The position numbers were made by a program, and so were the translations under genes. From an uncultured Clostridium sp. (GTDB lineage: Bacteria > Bacillota > Clostridia > TANB77 > CAG-508): a stretch of DNA of 42,332 nucleotides. Shown here piece by piece: positions 10,482-19,529 of this stretch; the first letter of the stretch is position 1; each line of letters begins with the position of its first letter. A model generated the notes under the pieces. The model was not told the origin of the DNA. It saw nothing but the letters and a program-made list of their open reading frames with translations, and ran no database searches. The DNA lies in the NCBI GenBank assembly GCA_948467495.1, contig CAOKEO010000015.1:1-42332 (forward strand). Reading direction: 5' to 3'.

Positions 10482-11243
10482 TTATTTTTCTAATTTTCTT
10501 TTTTGTATCCTATAGGTTATTTTACTAATCAAAGACACAGGCATTATTTTTGCTCCTATCTTCGCTAACTTCACATCTATCCCTGGAACAATATAAAATT
10601 TGCCTTGTTCCATTTTTTTAACAGCATATTCAGCTACTTTCATACTATCAGCTTGTCGCATATGAAATTTCACATTAGCTACTTCATTAAAATTTGTACT
10701 GACAGGTCCTGGGCATAAGATACTAATTTCTACATTTGATTTCTCCTTTTTCAATTCTTCTCTGATACTTTCTGATATCCTTACGATATATGCTTTTGTC
10801 GCATAATAGGTAGACATCAATGGTCCTGGCATAAACCCTGCTATAGAAGCAACATTTAATATTTTTCCTCTTCCTTGTGCCTTCATATCGATTAAATATA
10901 ATTTCATTAATATATGATAAGCCATTATATTAGTATTTATCATACTTATTTCTTTATCTAATGATGTTTTGGTAAAATTTCCACAATCACCAAATCCTGC
11001 ATTATTAATTAAGATATCCACATCTTGTACTTTTTTGTGAATTTTTTTGCAATTTTCTGGTATTGATAAATCCATGGAAATGGTTTCTATTTTAATTTTA
11101 TTTTCTTCTTCTAACTCTCGTGCTAATTTTTCTAATTTTTCTTTATGTCTAGCTATCAATATTAAATCATATTTCTTTTTAGCCAGTACTTTTGCTATAT
11201 CTCTTCCTATTCCAGAAGATGCTCCTGTGATTAATGCTTTCAT
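10482..11243 (-). CDS. Short-chain dehydrogenase/reductase (SDR)
   Basis: NAD(P)-dependent oxidoreductase of the classical SDR type, 253 residues. The cofactor-binding Rossmann motif is TGASSGIG (6-13). NNAG is at 80-83, the catalytic serine at S133 (NVASIAG), and the catalytic Tyr/Lys pair is Y146/K150 (YYATK). PG motifs at the end of the substrate loop (CPGPVST) are present. The C-terminal basic helix (YRIQKRKLEK) is typical of the DltE/YqjQ-like branch. The substrate cannot be told from sequence. The ATG follows GAGGTAATTTAG. It is a single-gene unit converging on the hydrolase gene. Confidence 0.92.
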   Translation of the reverse strand: MKALITGASSGIGRDIAKVLAKKKYDLILIARHKEKLEKLARELEEENKIKIETISMDLSIPENCKKIHKKVQDVDILINNAGFGDCGNFTKTSLDKEISMINTNIMAYHILMKLYLIDMKAQGRGKILNVASIAGFMPGPLMSTYYATKAYIVRISESIREELKKEKSNVEISILCPGPVSTNFNEVANVKFHMRQADSMKVAEYAVKKMEQGKFYIVPGIDVKLAKIGAKIMPVSLISKITYRIQKRKLEK

Positions 11244-11420
11244 CTAAATTACCTCTTTCTTATTATTTTTCCAATTTGGAATTTTATTATACTCTTTGTT
11301 ACTAAAAATGTAAAATGAATTGAAATTTCTATTTTTACTATCTTTTCTGCTCTTATTTGTGTATGAAAAATGAACAAATAATTTTAATATTACATTTTTT
11401 TTACAATTTTTCTACAATTA

Positions 11421-11449
11421 TTGACTTTATGTTGTTTTATTGCTATACT
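11421..11449 (+). promoter_or_regulatory. Sigma-A promoter for the surface protein
   Basis: TTGACT (11421-11426), a 17-base spacer, then TATACT (11444-11449), about 30 bases before the start codon. Confidence 0.8.
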
Positions 11450-11480
11450 CATGGCATAAAAATAAAAGGGGCGAATATTT

Positions 11481-12566
11481 ATGAAATCTAAATTAATTAG
11501 TATTTTTGTTATTTTAATTTCTTTATTGTGTATACAATCTTTTGTATATGCAGCAGATGATGATAGTTCTTCAAATGTAACTTGGACAGATTTTTCTAAG
11601 GCTCAGTATAAGATAGAAAGTGATAACCGATCTTGCTATTTATCTGTATCGAATGTAACTAAAAATTCAGAATCTACATATCGTTATTTTATAACTTCTA
11701 CAAATACAAAACCTTCCACTAATTTAGAAAATATTTTTGACGATATAAATAAGACTACTACATTATCGACAGTATCAGAATTAAATTCTATAACGTCATA
11801 TGTTGAATTAAATCAAGATTTATATTTATGGATAATAGAACGACAATATGACAAAGAATGGAAATATAATTATGTTGTAGAAGGTAAAAAACTTGAACGA
11901 CCTAAATATCCAACTTATTCTGATGTATTTTTTGCTACTTATATTTCCCATGATGAAACGAGTATAAATTTTAATGTACCATGGGGTGACCATTCTAGAA
12001 AAATAAATTTAAAAATTGGAAAAATCGATGATACTACCATTTTAAATAAAATTAAAAATAAAGAAGATGATGCCTTTCAAAAGTTGCTAGAATATTCTAA
12101 AAAATCAAATGCTATATATAATAAACAACTTATAAGTACTGACACAGGTACTTATTATGATGATGGATATCATGCTAGTAGTAACAATGGTACTATTTTA
12201 GATTTGTCAAATTTAATACAAGATGGCTCTTTCTACTTTATGTATGCACAGTTAGATGATGAAAACGGAAAATATTATCCTGTTGAAGGGATAACCTATG
12301 CGAAAGCTAAAATATCCGAAGATGACTGGTCATTGGTGTTTTTATCATCTCTGGACAGTTGGAATATTCCAGAAAACCCAACTACAACTACTAAGCCATC
12401 TACTACCACACCAACAGCTTCATCCAAAAAAGACACAACCGTTGCTAAAACCTCCATCCCTTTTGCAGGAAACAAAGTTTTTATACTTATTATTGTAGTA
12501 ACTACATTAGTAATATTAGCTATTGTTGGTAAAGTACAATACAACAAATACAAAGATATAAAATAA
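11481..12566 (+). CDS. Membrane-anchored cell-surface protein of unknown function
   Basis: 361 residues. It has a clear signal peptide (hydrophobic core IFVILISLLCIQSF, then VYAAD) and an extracellular region of about 270 residues rich in Ser, Thr, Tyr and Asn. A Thr/Pro/Ser stalk follows (about 294-320), then a C-terminal membrane helix (FILIIVVTTLVILAIV) and a basic cytoplasmic end. The TSIPFAG sequence before the helix resembles a degenerate sorting motif, but no LPxTG is present, so anchoring is probably by the helix. It has its own promoter, AAAAGGGG as ribosome-binding site, and a terminator. I recognise no enzyme or binding domain. Confidence 0.75.
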   Translation: MKSKLISIFVILISLLCIQSFVYAADDDSSSNVTWTDFSKAQYKIESDNRSCYLSVSNVTKNSESTYRYFITSTNTKPSTNLENIFDDINKTTTLSTVSELNSITSYVELNQDLYLWIIERQYDKEWKYNYVVEGKKLERPKYPTYSDVFFATYISHDETSINFNVPWGDHSRKINLKIGKIDDTTILNKIKNKEDDAFQKLLEYSKKSNAIYNKQLISTDTGTYYDDGYHASSNNGTILDLSNLIQDGSFYFMYAQLDDENGKYYPVEGITYAKAKISEDDWSLVFLSSLDSWNIPENPTTTTKPSTTTPTASSKKDTTVAKTSIPFAGNKVFILIIVVTTLVILAIVGKVQYNKYKDIK

Positions 12567-12570
12567 TTTG

Positions 12571-12611
12571 AAAAAAGAAGCAGAATATTTTAAAATTCTT
12601 GCTTCTTTTTT
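12571..12611. terminator. Bidirectional terminator
   Basis: AAAAAAGAAGC...GAAT pairs with ATTC...GCTTCTTTTTT. The A- and T-tracts flanking the stem would let it serve both the surface-protein gene and the leftward deacetylase gene. Confidence 0.75.
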
Positions 12612-12626
12612 CATTCATTAATGTTA

Positions 12627-13568
12627 TTAAACATTCGTTGCTTTGATAGCACTTAAAATCTCTTTCCCAGTTGCTCTTTCTCCTCTAATTCTTCCTAAAT
12701 CTGTCAATTCAAGGCTTCTACTTTTATTAACAGTTCCATATTTAGTTTGAACTTGTATTTCAAAACCTATTCCCTTCAGCCATTTAATCGTATCTTCTGA
12801 AGATTTCCCAGCTGGATATGCCATTATTTTCTGCACTTTCTCCCCCATATACTCTTCTATTTCTTGATGTGACTTTGTATAATCTGAAACCAACTTTTCT
12901 TTTCCTACATTACTATATTCAGAATGATTATATCCATGGCAATGTATCTTTACTAATCCAGTATCATACATTTCTTTTGCTTGTTCCCAACTAAAATAAT
13001 CTTCTGTTCCTACTAATTTATTCACAATAAATATTGTAGCTGGTATCTGGTATTTTTTCAGTACTGGAAAAGCATCTGTATAACATCCTATTTGCCCATC
13101 ATCAATGGTGATAATAATTACCTTTTCTGGCAATCCTATTTCTCCTTTATGATATTGATATAAATCTTCTAAAGTGATAAAAGTATAGCCTGCATTCAAT
13201 AATGTTTTTACATTTTCATCAAAATTCTTTTCTGAACTAAACAATTTATAAACATCTTCTTTATAAGGTATTGGTGTTCTAAAATTGTGATAAATTAAAA
13301 TTGGTATTTTGATATCTTTTTCTCTTCTTTTATAAACAGGTACATCCAAATTTTCTAAAAAATTTATTTTCTTACTTGTCTGTATGTTTTTCTCTTCTTC
13401 CTCCTTAGTATCATTTACCGTTTCTACTTTTTCCTCTTTAATTTCTTCACTTGATGTTTCTATTACTCTATTCGTATTTTTAATGATTACTATTATCATC
13501 GCTATTATGGTGAGTAACAATAATACAGCCATAAATACTCTTTTTTTATTTAATTTTCTTTTTTCCAT
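12627..13568 (-). CDS. Polysaccharide deacetylase, membrane-anchored
   Basis: Carbohydrate esterase family 4 type enzyme that removes acetyl groups from peptidoglycan or another N-acetylated glycan outside the cell. It has 313 residues. A basic N-terminus leads into one membrane helix (about 11-29), then a Glu/Lys-rich linker. The catalytic NodB domain has TIDDG (154-158, catalytic base and metal Asp) and the metal-binding histidines H211 and H215 in HCHGYNH. AYPAGK (about 250-255) follows, which stands for the usual R/YP-G motif. PILIYHNF at 89-96 is the strand often found at the front of these proteins. It reads from ATG 13568 after AGAAGGG. Confidence 0.92.
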   Translation of the reverse strand: MEKRKLNKKRVFMAVLLLLTIIAMIIVIIKNTNRVIETSSEEIKEEKVETVNDTKEEEEKNIQTSKKINFLENLDVPVYKRREKDIKIPILIYHNFRTPIPYKEDVYKLFSSEKNFDENVKTLLNAGYTFITLEDLYQYHKGEIGLPEKVIIITIDDGQIGCYTDAFPVLKKYQIPATIFIVNKLVGTEDYFSWEQAKEMYDTGLVKIHCHGYNHSEYSNVGKEKLVSDYTKSHQEIEEYMGEKVQKIMAYPAGKSSEDTIKWLKGIGFEIQVQTKYGTVNKSRSLELTDLGRIRGERATGKEILSAIKATNV

Positions 13569-13612
13569 TCCCTTTTCCCTTCTATTTTCTAAATATATTC
13601 CACTATGTCTAA

Positions 13613-14284
13613 CTATATGTGCTTTCTAATTTCCTCATAGACCTCTTCGTGAATATCTTCAATCGTTCTAATCGTATCATCCTTTACACAACGAACCTCA
13701 TACCAATGATAATCTTTTGCTACATCACAGGCAGCGTGATAGGCATCTATTAAATGATTTTTATCACTTTCATGAATATCCTTTTCTGCATCATGCGTAA
13801 ATTTATTTTCTCTATTTTTGATTAGTTCAAGCGATTTCTCAACTGGCATATTTAAGAAAAATACTTCTGTTGGAACTGGTAATCCATATAAATTAAATTC
13901 AAAATCCCACAACCAATCTAAAAACTTCTTTCTTTCTACTTTATCTGATATTTTTCCTGCTTGGTGTACCATATTGGCTGTAGTATATCGGTCTGCCAAT
14001 ATAATTCCACCATTTTCATAATAGTCCCTATAATTTGTCTGGAAGGTAGCATATCGGTCAGCTGCATAAAAAGTAGATGCGATATAGGGACTGATTTTTT
14101 TGGCATCTTTCCCAAATTCTCCTGATAAATACATCTTAACTAAGGATGAACTTGGACTATCATAATTGGGAAAGCTTACTACTTTATATTTTACTCCGTC
14201 TTTTGCTAATCTTTCTTTTAATTTTTCAAATTGCGTCTGTTTTCCACTTCCATCAGTTCCATCAATCACAAATAATTTTCCCAT
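13613..14284 (-). CDS. tmk: Thymidylate kinase-like nucleotide kinase
   Basis: P-loop kinase that phosphorylates dTMP (or another deoxynucleotide) with ATP. It has 223 residues. The P-loop is IDGTDGSGKQT (7-17). Two DRY-type motifs follow (AADRYATF and LADRYTTAN), as in thymidylate kinases, with an expected base-binding region between them. The lid region is KNRENKFTHDAEKDIHE. This subtype differs from the canonical short Tmk in having HQAGKISDKVERKKF, so a broader deoxynucleoside monophosphate kinase role is possible. The ATG is preceded by AAGGAGAG, which overlaps the stop of the 38-residue gene at 14297-14413, so the two are translationally linked. Confidence 0.88.
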   Translation of the reverse strand: MGKLFVIDGTDGSGKQTQFEKLKERLAKDGVKYKVVSFPNYDSPSSSLVKMYLSGEFGKDAKKISPYIASTFYAADRYATFQTNYRDYYENGGIILADRYTTANMVHQAGKISDKVERKKFLDWLWDFEFNLYGLPVPTEVFFLNMPVEKSLELIKNRENKFTHDAEKDIHESDKNHLIDAYHAACDVAKDYHWYEVRCVKDDTIRTIEDIHEEVYEEIRKHI

Positions 14285-14296
14285 AATAAACTCTCC

Positions 14297-14413
14297 TTAT
14301 TTACTTTCTTTTTCTTCTTCTTTTTTTTCTTCTTTTTTAGCTAGCATGTTATTAATAGTTTCTAAAATATCATCAGAATTCTCTTCAAATTCATCTTTTA
14401 TTACATTAAACAT
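14297..14413 (-). CDS. 38-residue acidic/basic small protein upstream of tmk
   Basis: Short gene with an AGGGGG ribosome-binding site nine bases before its ATG. The product begins MFNVIKDEFEENSDDILETI and ends in a Lys/Glu-rich charged run. It is predicted to be one amphipathic helix plus a charged tail. Its TAA is directly followed by GGAGAG, the ribosome-binding site of the thymidylate kinase gene. It may serve mainly as a coupling leader or be a small binding protein. Function unknown. Confidence 0.55.
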   Translation of the reverse strand: MFNVIKDEFEENSDDILETINNMLAKKEEKKEEEKESK

Positions 14414-14476
14414 TTGGCTTTTCCCCCTTTGTCTCTCATTATACTATTTTATCTTTTTTTATTCAACTAATTTTTA

Positions 14477-15141
14477 GGTACCGTTCAGCCTTAAACAAAT
14501 TTTTATAATAAAAAACTTACTATATAAAGATTTTGAAGAAAAGACCCCATGGTAGACCCGTGATATGTTTTTTATATTTATATAGTAAACTTTTTTGTAT
14601 TTTATCTAATTATGGCTGAACAGTCAATGCTGTCAACCTAACTGCAAAGTCCTACAAATCTTGATTTTTAAGATTAGCGATTGGATAAAGGGGATGGAAA
14701 ATCTTTAAAATATTTCTTCAAATTCTCGGCGTGCCTTACAAATATTAAAAAATTCTAATCTAATAAAATGAGCCTCTTTCACGTTCAAAACCATTATGAT
14801 ATCAAATTCGCATAAATGACGAATGCGACTAGAATAGTCTTACAAATTCTAAAACAAAAGTCACAAAGGGTCCTGTTTTCGGGTATAGTTGTGACTTTTG
14901 TTAAAGAATTGGTTGACGTCATGAAGGGTAGCCGAGAAATTTATGCGAATTTGATATCATAATGGTTTTGCCTTGAACATCCCTCATTTGATTCGATAAG
15001 AATTTCTAAATATTTTCCAGTTGCATTCGAATTTTCAGAAATATTTTAGAAATTTCCATTCCATAAAAAAAATAATCTACCTTAAAAATCAAGATTTATA
15101 GGGCTTTGCAGTTAGGTTGACAACATTGGCTGAACAGTAAC
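14477..15141. repeat. Outer fold-back (MITE-like) element, interrupted
   Basis: The 14-base ends GGTACCGTTCAGCC (14477-14490) and GGCTGAACAGTAAC (15128-15141) are inverted repeats with two mismatches. Inside, TTACTATATAAA (14517-14528) is the inverse of TTTATATAGTAA (14577-14588). Without the inner insertion the unit would be about 150 bases and almost wholly self-complementary. No coding frame is seen in it. Confidence 0.65.
14625..15128. mobile_element. Inner 504-base fold-back element (MITE-like) with 10-base target duplication
   Basis: A non-coding element whose two arms of about 240 bases are inverted copies of one another. The outer 48 bases (14625-14672 and 15081-15128) match with three differences. 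A 32-base block (14786-14817 and 14939-14970) is perfect. The centre is a 14-bp perfect stem (14853-14866 and 14889-14902). Less perfect pairing fills the gaps. GCTGAACAGT directly flanks both sides (14615-14624, 15129-15138), as a target-site duplication would. A 10-base duplication fits IS4-superfamily transposases, but no transposase is in the window. Confidence 0.78.
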
Positions 15142-15227
15142 AATTTTTACCATGATTTTCTTCTCTGTTCCCAAAATCATTGGACTTTTATTTTTATTTG
15201 TTATATATTATAATAAGAGGTGTTACT

Positions 15228-16433
15228 ATGAAAAATTTGTTGAAAGAGGTATGTGCTAACGAAAATAATAATAAATGGAAAAATATGATAGTTAGGCAAT
15301 TACCTCTATATAGAAATGATGATATTAGGAGTGAATTTGAAAGAGATTATACCAGAATTATACATTCCAATAGTTATAGAAGATTAAAACATAAAACACA
15401 AGTGTTTTTTTGCCCAGAAAATGACCATATTTGTACGAGAATTGAGCATGTTACGCATGTTGAATCCATTAGTTATTCTATTGCTAATTACTTAGGACTT
15501 AATACAGAATTAACAAAGGCTATCGCTGTTAGTCACGATTTAGGTCATAGTCCTTTTGGACATATGGGCGAAAAGATTTTATCCCGTTTTTCACAAAATG
15601 ATTTAGGTGTTCCATTTTGGCATGAAAAAAATGGATTAAATTTAGTTGATACCATAGAATTATTAGAAGATAACCAACGATGTAAGCAAAACTTAAATCT
15701 AACTTATGCCGTAAGAGATGGTATTATTTCGCATTGTGGTGAAATTAATGAAAATAGTATTAAACCAAGAGACGAATTTATTGACTTAAATGATTATACG
15801 AAACCAAATCAATTTGCTCCTTACTCCTGGGAAGCTTGTGTTGTTAAGATTGCAGATAAGATTTCTTACATTGGTCGTGATATTGAGGATGCCATTACTC
15901 TTGGTATTTTAGATAATCACTTAGATGAACTTTATGAACTATTGAATTATAATAGAAAAGATAAAAAATTAAACAATTCTAATATTATTCACTATTTAGT
16001 TGCTGACTTATGTGAAAATTCTTCTCCTGATAAAGGATTGTGCTTTTCTAGTCAAGCTTATGATTTATTAAATAAGATGAAAGATTTTAATTATAAAAAT
16101 ATTTATTTTTCGGATAGAATTAAGCCCTCAAATCGATATTTCGAAGTTGTCTTAACCGAAATTTATCATACACTAAAGTCATGTTTTGATGGTAAGAGTG
16201 CTTTTTCTTCTATTCACTCTTTGCAGAAATTTTACCCTAGATTATATGATGGCTTTTCTAACTTTTTATATTGTTATTATGATTATATTAATAGAAAATC
16301 TTCTCATTATAAAAATAAGATTCTTTTTGAAAATTCTTCTAAGTCTCATTTCTATCAGGCCATTTTGTTTTTTATTTCTGGCATGACAGATAATTATGCT
16401 ATGAAGATTTATCATGAAATTATTGGCTTTTGA
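15228..16433 (+). CDS. dGTPase-family HD nucleotide triphosphohydrolase
   Basis: Metal-dependent HD-domain enzyme that removes triphosphate from deoxynucleoside triphosphates, helping set dNTP pools. I start at ATG 15228 (MKNLLKEV), which follows AGAGGTG; an in-frame ATG 16 codons upstream lacks a ribosome-binding site. The 401 residues include the family front motif YTRIIHSNSYRRLKHKTQVF (41-60). The HD metal ligands are H74 or H77 (RIEHVTH) and H103/D104 (SHDLGHSPFGH). The last Asp lies in KIADKISYIGRDIEDA. This fits the dGTPase-like branch common in Bacillota. It stands alone, next to the fold-back elements, and converges on yraN. Confidence 0.92.
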   Translation: MKNLLKEVCANENNNKWKNMIVRQLPLYRNDDIRSEFERDYTRIIHSNSYRRLKHKTQVFFCPENDHICTRIEHVTHVESISYSIANYLGLNTELTKAIAVSHDLGHSPFGHMGEKILSRFSQNDLGVPFWHEKNGLNLVDTIELLEDNQRCKQNLNLTYAVRDGIISHCGEINENSIKPRDEFIDLNDYTKPNQFAPYSWEACVVKIADKISYIGRDIEDAITLGILDNHLDELYELLNYNRKDKKLNNSNIIHYLVADLCENSSPDKGLCFSSQAYDLLNKMKDFNYKNIYFSDRIKPSNRYFEVVLTEIYHTLKSCFDGKSAFSSIHSLQKFYPRLYDGFSNFLYCYYDYINRKSSHYKNKILFENSSKSHFYQAILFFISGMTDNYAMKIYHEIIGF

Positions 16434-16483
16434 TATACCTTGTATTGGTGCGAATTTGTATTCTTTTTTACCTTAAGCTCAAA

Positions 16484-16840
16484 TTATAAAATTTGTTTAA
16501 TGTGATTAATCTTACAACTTTGTACAATATACACTTCCAATACATCAACACGAATTGGCATATTTTGCATATGATTTTTATATAGGTAATACTTTATTGC
16601 ATGCACCATATGCCTTTGTTTCTGTTTATCCACAGCATCCGCTGGATTCCCGTATTTAAAATTAGAACGTGTTTTCACTTCAATAAAAACAAGTTCATTC
16701 TTCGAAAAATCTCTTGCCACAATGTCGATTTCTCCTTGTCTGCACAAAAAATTTCTTTCTATCACTTTATAATTATTTTCTTCTAAATATTTACAAGCCA
16801 AATTTTCTCCCCATTTTCCTATTTCTTGTCTAAAATACAT
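16484..16840 (-). CDS. yraN: YraN family (UPF0102) endonuclease-like protein
   Basis: 118 residues with the conserved pattern of this nuclease-fold family: GKWGENLACKYLEENNYKVIERNF, then GEIDIVARD, then VFIEVKTRS (E-x-K). The last two make up a PD-(D/E)xK-like active site. The cellular role is not firmly known; the gene habitually sits next to dprA and comM. The ATG at 16840 lies inside the end of dprA (22-base overlap) and is preceded by GGGAGG, so translation is coupled. Confidence 0.93.
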   Translation of the reverse strand: MYFRQEIGKWGENLACKYLEENNYKVIERNFLCRQGEIDIVARDFSKNELVFIEVKTRSNFKYGNPADAVDKQKQRHMVHAIKYYLYKNHMQNMPIRVDVLEVYIVQSCKINHIKQIL

Positions 16841-17715
16841 ATATATCCTCCCGCGACTTTTTCCACATATCCATTCAATTCCAACATCAGTAATATATTA
16901 TTAATTTCAGAAATATTCCTATTAGATTTCTTATAGATTTCATTTAACGAAATTGGATTTTCGGTTATGCATTCATAAATATCTCTATACTCGCTATTTT
17001 GACACACTTTTCTTCTTTTGTAAACTTCCATTTTGTTTTCCTTTAAAGGTATTTTATAGGGTAAAAAAGGAAACTCTTTCATAATATCTTCTGTACTTGT
17101 CACTATTTTTGCCCCTTCCTGAATTAGCCTATTAGTTCCAACCCCATGCTTATCATTTAATTCATGTGGTATAGCAAAAACTTTCCTTCCCTGCTGTTTT
17201 GCTAGTTTAGCAGTAACACTAGTTCCACTTCTATAAGCTGCTTCAATAATCAAAACCCCTAAAGCTAGTCCACTTACAATTCGATTTCTTTGTAAAAAAT
17301 AAGCTGATTTTGCCTTTTCTTCTGGTGGATATTCAGTTATAATTAATCCACCATTTTCAATAATCTGTTGATAAAGTTGTATATTTTTTGTAGGAAAGAT
17401 ATGCTGAAATCCGTTTCCTAATACTGCAATTGTATTTCCCTTTTCTTGCAAAGTTGTTTGATGTGCAATTGTATCAATTCCTATTGCCATTCCACTTGCA
17501 ATCGTAATTCCTTGATAAATCAATTCTTTAGAAAACTTTTCTGTAAGTTCTATTCCATTTTCAGAACAAGCTCGTGAACCAATAATAGAAATTACATTAC
17601 TTTTTAATAATTCCAGGTTTCCTTCTGCATATAACTTTTGAGGAGGATTCTTTATATTTCTTAATCGTTCTGGATAGTTATTATTTTCTATTGTTATAAT
17701 CTCTAAATTAACCAC
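16819..17715 (-). CDS. dprA: DNA processing protein DprA (Smf)
   Basis: Binds incoming single-stranded DNA in natural transformation and loads RecA. It has 298 residues. The Rossmann-like core carries IIGSRACSENG, then the family hallmark SGMAIGIDTIAH. NTIAVLGNG, IITEYPP, RNRIVSGLALGVLIIEA and SGTSVTAKLA follow. A C-terminal winged-helix segment ends the protein (about 240-298). The start is a GTG at 17715 with only weak GAGAG upstream, so the first few residues are uncertain. It forms the middle of a comM-dprA-yraN operon. Confidence 0.95.
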   Translation of the reverse strand: MVNLEIITIENNNYPERLRNIKNPPQKLYAEGNLELLKSNVISIIGSRACSENGIELTEKFSKELIYQGITIASGMAIGIDTIAHQTTLQEKGNTIAVLGNGFQHIFPTKNIQLYQQIIENGGLIITEYPPEEKAKSAYFLQRNRIVSGLALGVLIIEAAYRSGTSVTAKLAKQQGRKVFAIPHELNDKHGVGTNRLIQEGAKIVTSTEDIMKEFPFLPYKIPLKENKMEVYKRRKVCQNSEYRDIYECITENPISLNEIYKKSNRNISEINNILLMLELNGYVEKVAGGYICILDKK

Positions 17716-17767
17716 CTCATCTCTCTAAATCTTATTCTTAAAAACACTTATTTGATATTACTGAATT

Positions 17768-19315
17768 TCATCTATTATGCCAATACTTTCTATCTAGGCT
17801 TCTATATTGAATTGCTTCTGCCAAGTGCCTTTCTTCTACTTTTTCACAGGCATCTAAGTCTGCAATTGTCCTAGCCACTTTTAAAATTCTATTATAAGCT
17901 CTTGCACTTAGTCCCAATCTATCAAATGCTATTTCTAGAATTTGTTTACTTTTGGAACTTAGCTCACAAAATTTTTCTACTAACTGAGGACTTAACTCTG
18001 AATTTGAAAATATATGATATTTTCGATATCTTTCTATCTGTATCTTTCTGGCTTGATTAACTCTACTTCTAATTTCTTGAGAAGTTTCTATTTTCTCTTT
18101 CTGTTCTAGTTGACTATACTTAATTTGATTTACTTCCATATGAATATCAATTCGATCTAAAAGAGGTCCACTTATTCGATTCATGTATTTTTTAATGTGT
18201 TCTGGTTTACAAGAACACTTTTTTACTTGACTACCAAAATAACCGCATTGGCATGGATTCATACTAGCAATTAGCATAAATTGACAAGGATAAATAACAG
18301 TTGTATTTAATCGACTAATACTTACTTTTTTATCCTCTAATGGAACACGCAAACTCTCTAATGCATTTCGATTAAATTCTGGCAACTCATCTAAAAACAA
18401 TACACCTAAATGGGCTAAGCTAATCTCTCCAGGCTTTGGATTTCTTCCCCCTCCAACTAAAGATACTGGTGTAACTGTATGATGTGGATTTCGAAATGGT
18501 CTTTCTATCTTTAATGGTTCTTCTGTTCTAGTTAGTCCCAAAATACTATATATTTTGGTAACTTCAAGTGCTTCTTCTAATTTCATATCTGGTAAAATAG
18601 ATGGTAATCTCCTAGCTAACATCGTTTTTCCTGAACCAGGTGACCCAATTAGTAAACAATTGTGCAAACCAGCAGCTGCGACCTCTAAGGCTCTTTTTGC
18701 ACTCTCTTGACCCTTTACTTCTGAAAAATCAAATTCATATTTGATATCTTGACTTAAATTTCTATTACTAACTTTTTCCTTTAAAATTTGCCTTTTACCG
18801 TTTAGATAACCAATAACCTCTTGCAATGTATTGACTGGTAATATTTCTATTCCTTTTAATATACTTGCTTCCTTTGCATTTCGTTTAGGCAACATAATTT
18901 TTCTGATTCCTAATTTTTTTGCTTCTATACATATTGGCAAAATCCCATTTACTTCTTCAATATTTCCATTTAATGATAATTCACCTATAAAAATAGTTTG
19001 TTCTAACATTTCCTTTAGATTAGAGTTCTTTATATTTCTGCTAGCTATTAAAATGCCAATTGCTATTGGTAAATCAAACATCGATCCCTCTTTTCTAGTA
19101 TTTGCTGGGGACAAATTCACTAAAATTCTTCTACTTAAAAATTCTATATTAGAATTTCTAATGGCTGCTTTTACTCTTTCTTTTGATTCCTTTACACTTA
19201 CATCTGGTAATCCAACAATTTGAAAATCTGGCATTCCATTCGATATATCTACTTGAATAGCTACTAAGTATCCATTTAAACCTTGTAGTGCCATACTTTT
19301 TGTGATTGCTAACAT
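17768..19315 (-). CDS. comM: YifB/ComM Mg-chelatase-like AAA+ ATPase
   Basis: 515-residue AAA+ ATPase of the ComM type, a hexameric helicase that helps branch migration of DNA being integrated during transformation. I start at ATG 19315 (MLAITKSMALQGLNGYLV), which has GGAAGGAAAGT upstream; the frame runs 18 codons further without a better site. An N-terminal Lon-protease-like fold (about 1-170, GLPDVSVKESKERVKAA) precedes the ATPase. Walker A is GSPGSGKT (224-231), Walker B is FLDELPEF, and the family motif NPCQCGY and a Cys-rich insert (CSCKPEHIKKY) follow. The C-terminal lid has LGLSARAYNRILKVARTIADL. Confidence 0.95.
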   Translation of the reverse strand: MLAITKSMALQGLNGYLVAIQVDISNGMPDFQIVGLPDVSVKESKERVKAAIRNSNIEFLSRRILVNLSPANTRKEGSMFDLPIAIGILIASRNIKNSNLKEMLEQTIFIGELSLNGNIEEVNGILPICIEAKKLGIRKIMLPKRNAKEASILKGIEILPVNTLQEVIGYLNGKRQILKEKVSNRNLSQDIKYEFDFSEVKGQESAKRALEVAAAGLHNCLLIGSPGSGKTMLARRLPSILPDMKLEEALEVTKIYSILGLTRTEEPLKIERPFRNPHHTVTPVSLVGGGRNPKPGEISLAHLGVLFLDELPEFNRNALESLRVPLEDKKVSISRLNTTVIYPCQFMLIASMNPCQCGYFGSQVKKCSCKPEHIKKYMNRISGPLLDRIDIHMEVNQIKYSQLEQKEKIETSQEIRSRVNQARKIQIERYRKYHIFSNSELSPQLVEKFCELSSKSKQILEIAFDRLGLSARAYNRILKVARTIADLDACEKVEERHLAEAIQYRSLDRKYWHNR

Positions 19316-19330
19316 ACTTTCCTTCCTACT

Positions 19331-19529
19331 TATATAGCTTAAATATCTGAGGTCATATATAAGGGACAAAATTGGGGATTGTTAAGTTTTTACAAAATCT
19401 GCTTTTAATCAAACATTTACTTAATAAAATATCTTTTAATTTTGGGGATTGGTAATTTAAAAAAAGATTTAATACTATATTCTAATTTTTGATTTCAATG
19501 ATTATGACCTCAGATATTTAAACTATATA
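19331..19529. repeat. About 200-base inverted-repeat unit upstream of comM
   Basis: Bases 19331-19357 and 19503-19529 are 27-base inverted repeats with one mismatch (core AAATATCTGAGGTCAT). Inside, TTGGGGATTG occurs twice as a direct repeat, about 75 bases apart. No coding frame. It begins about 15 bases before the comM start codon. It could be a short fold-back element or a leader RNA that folds. Confidence 0.6.
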
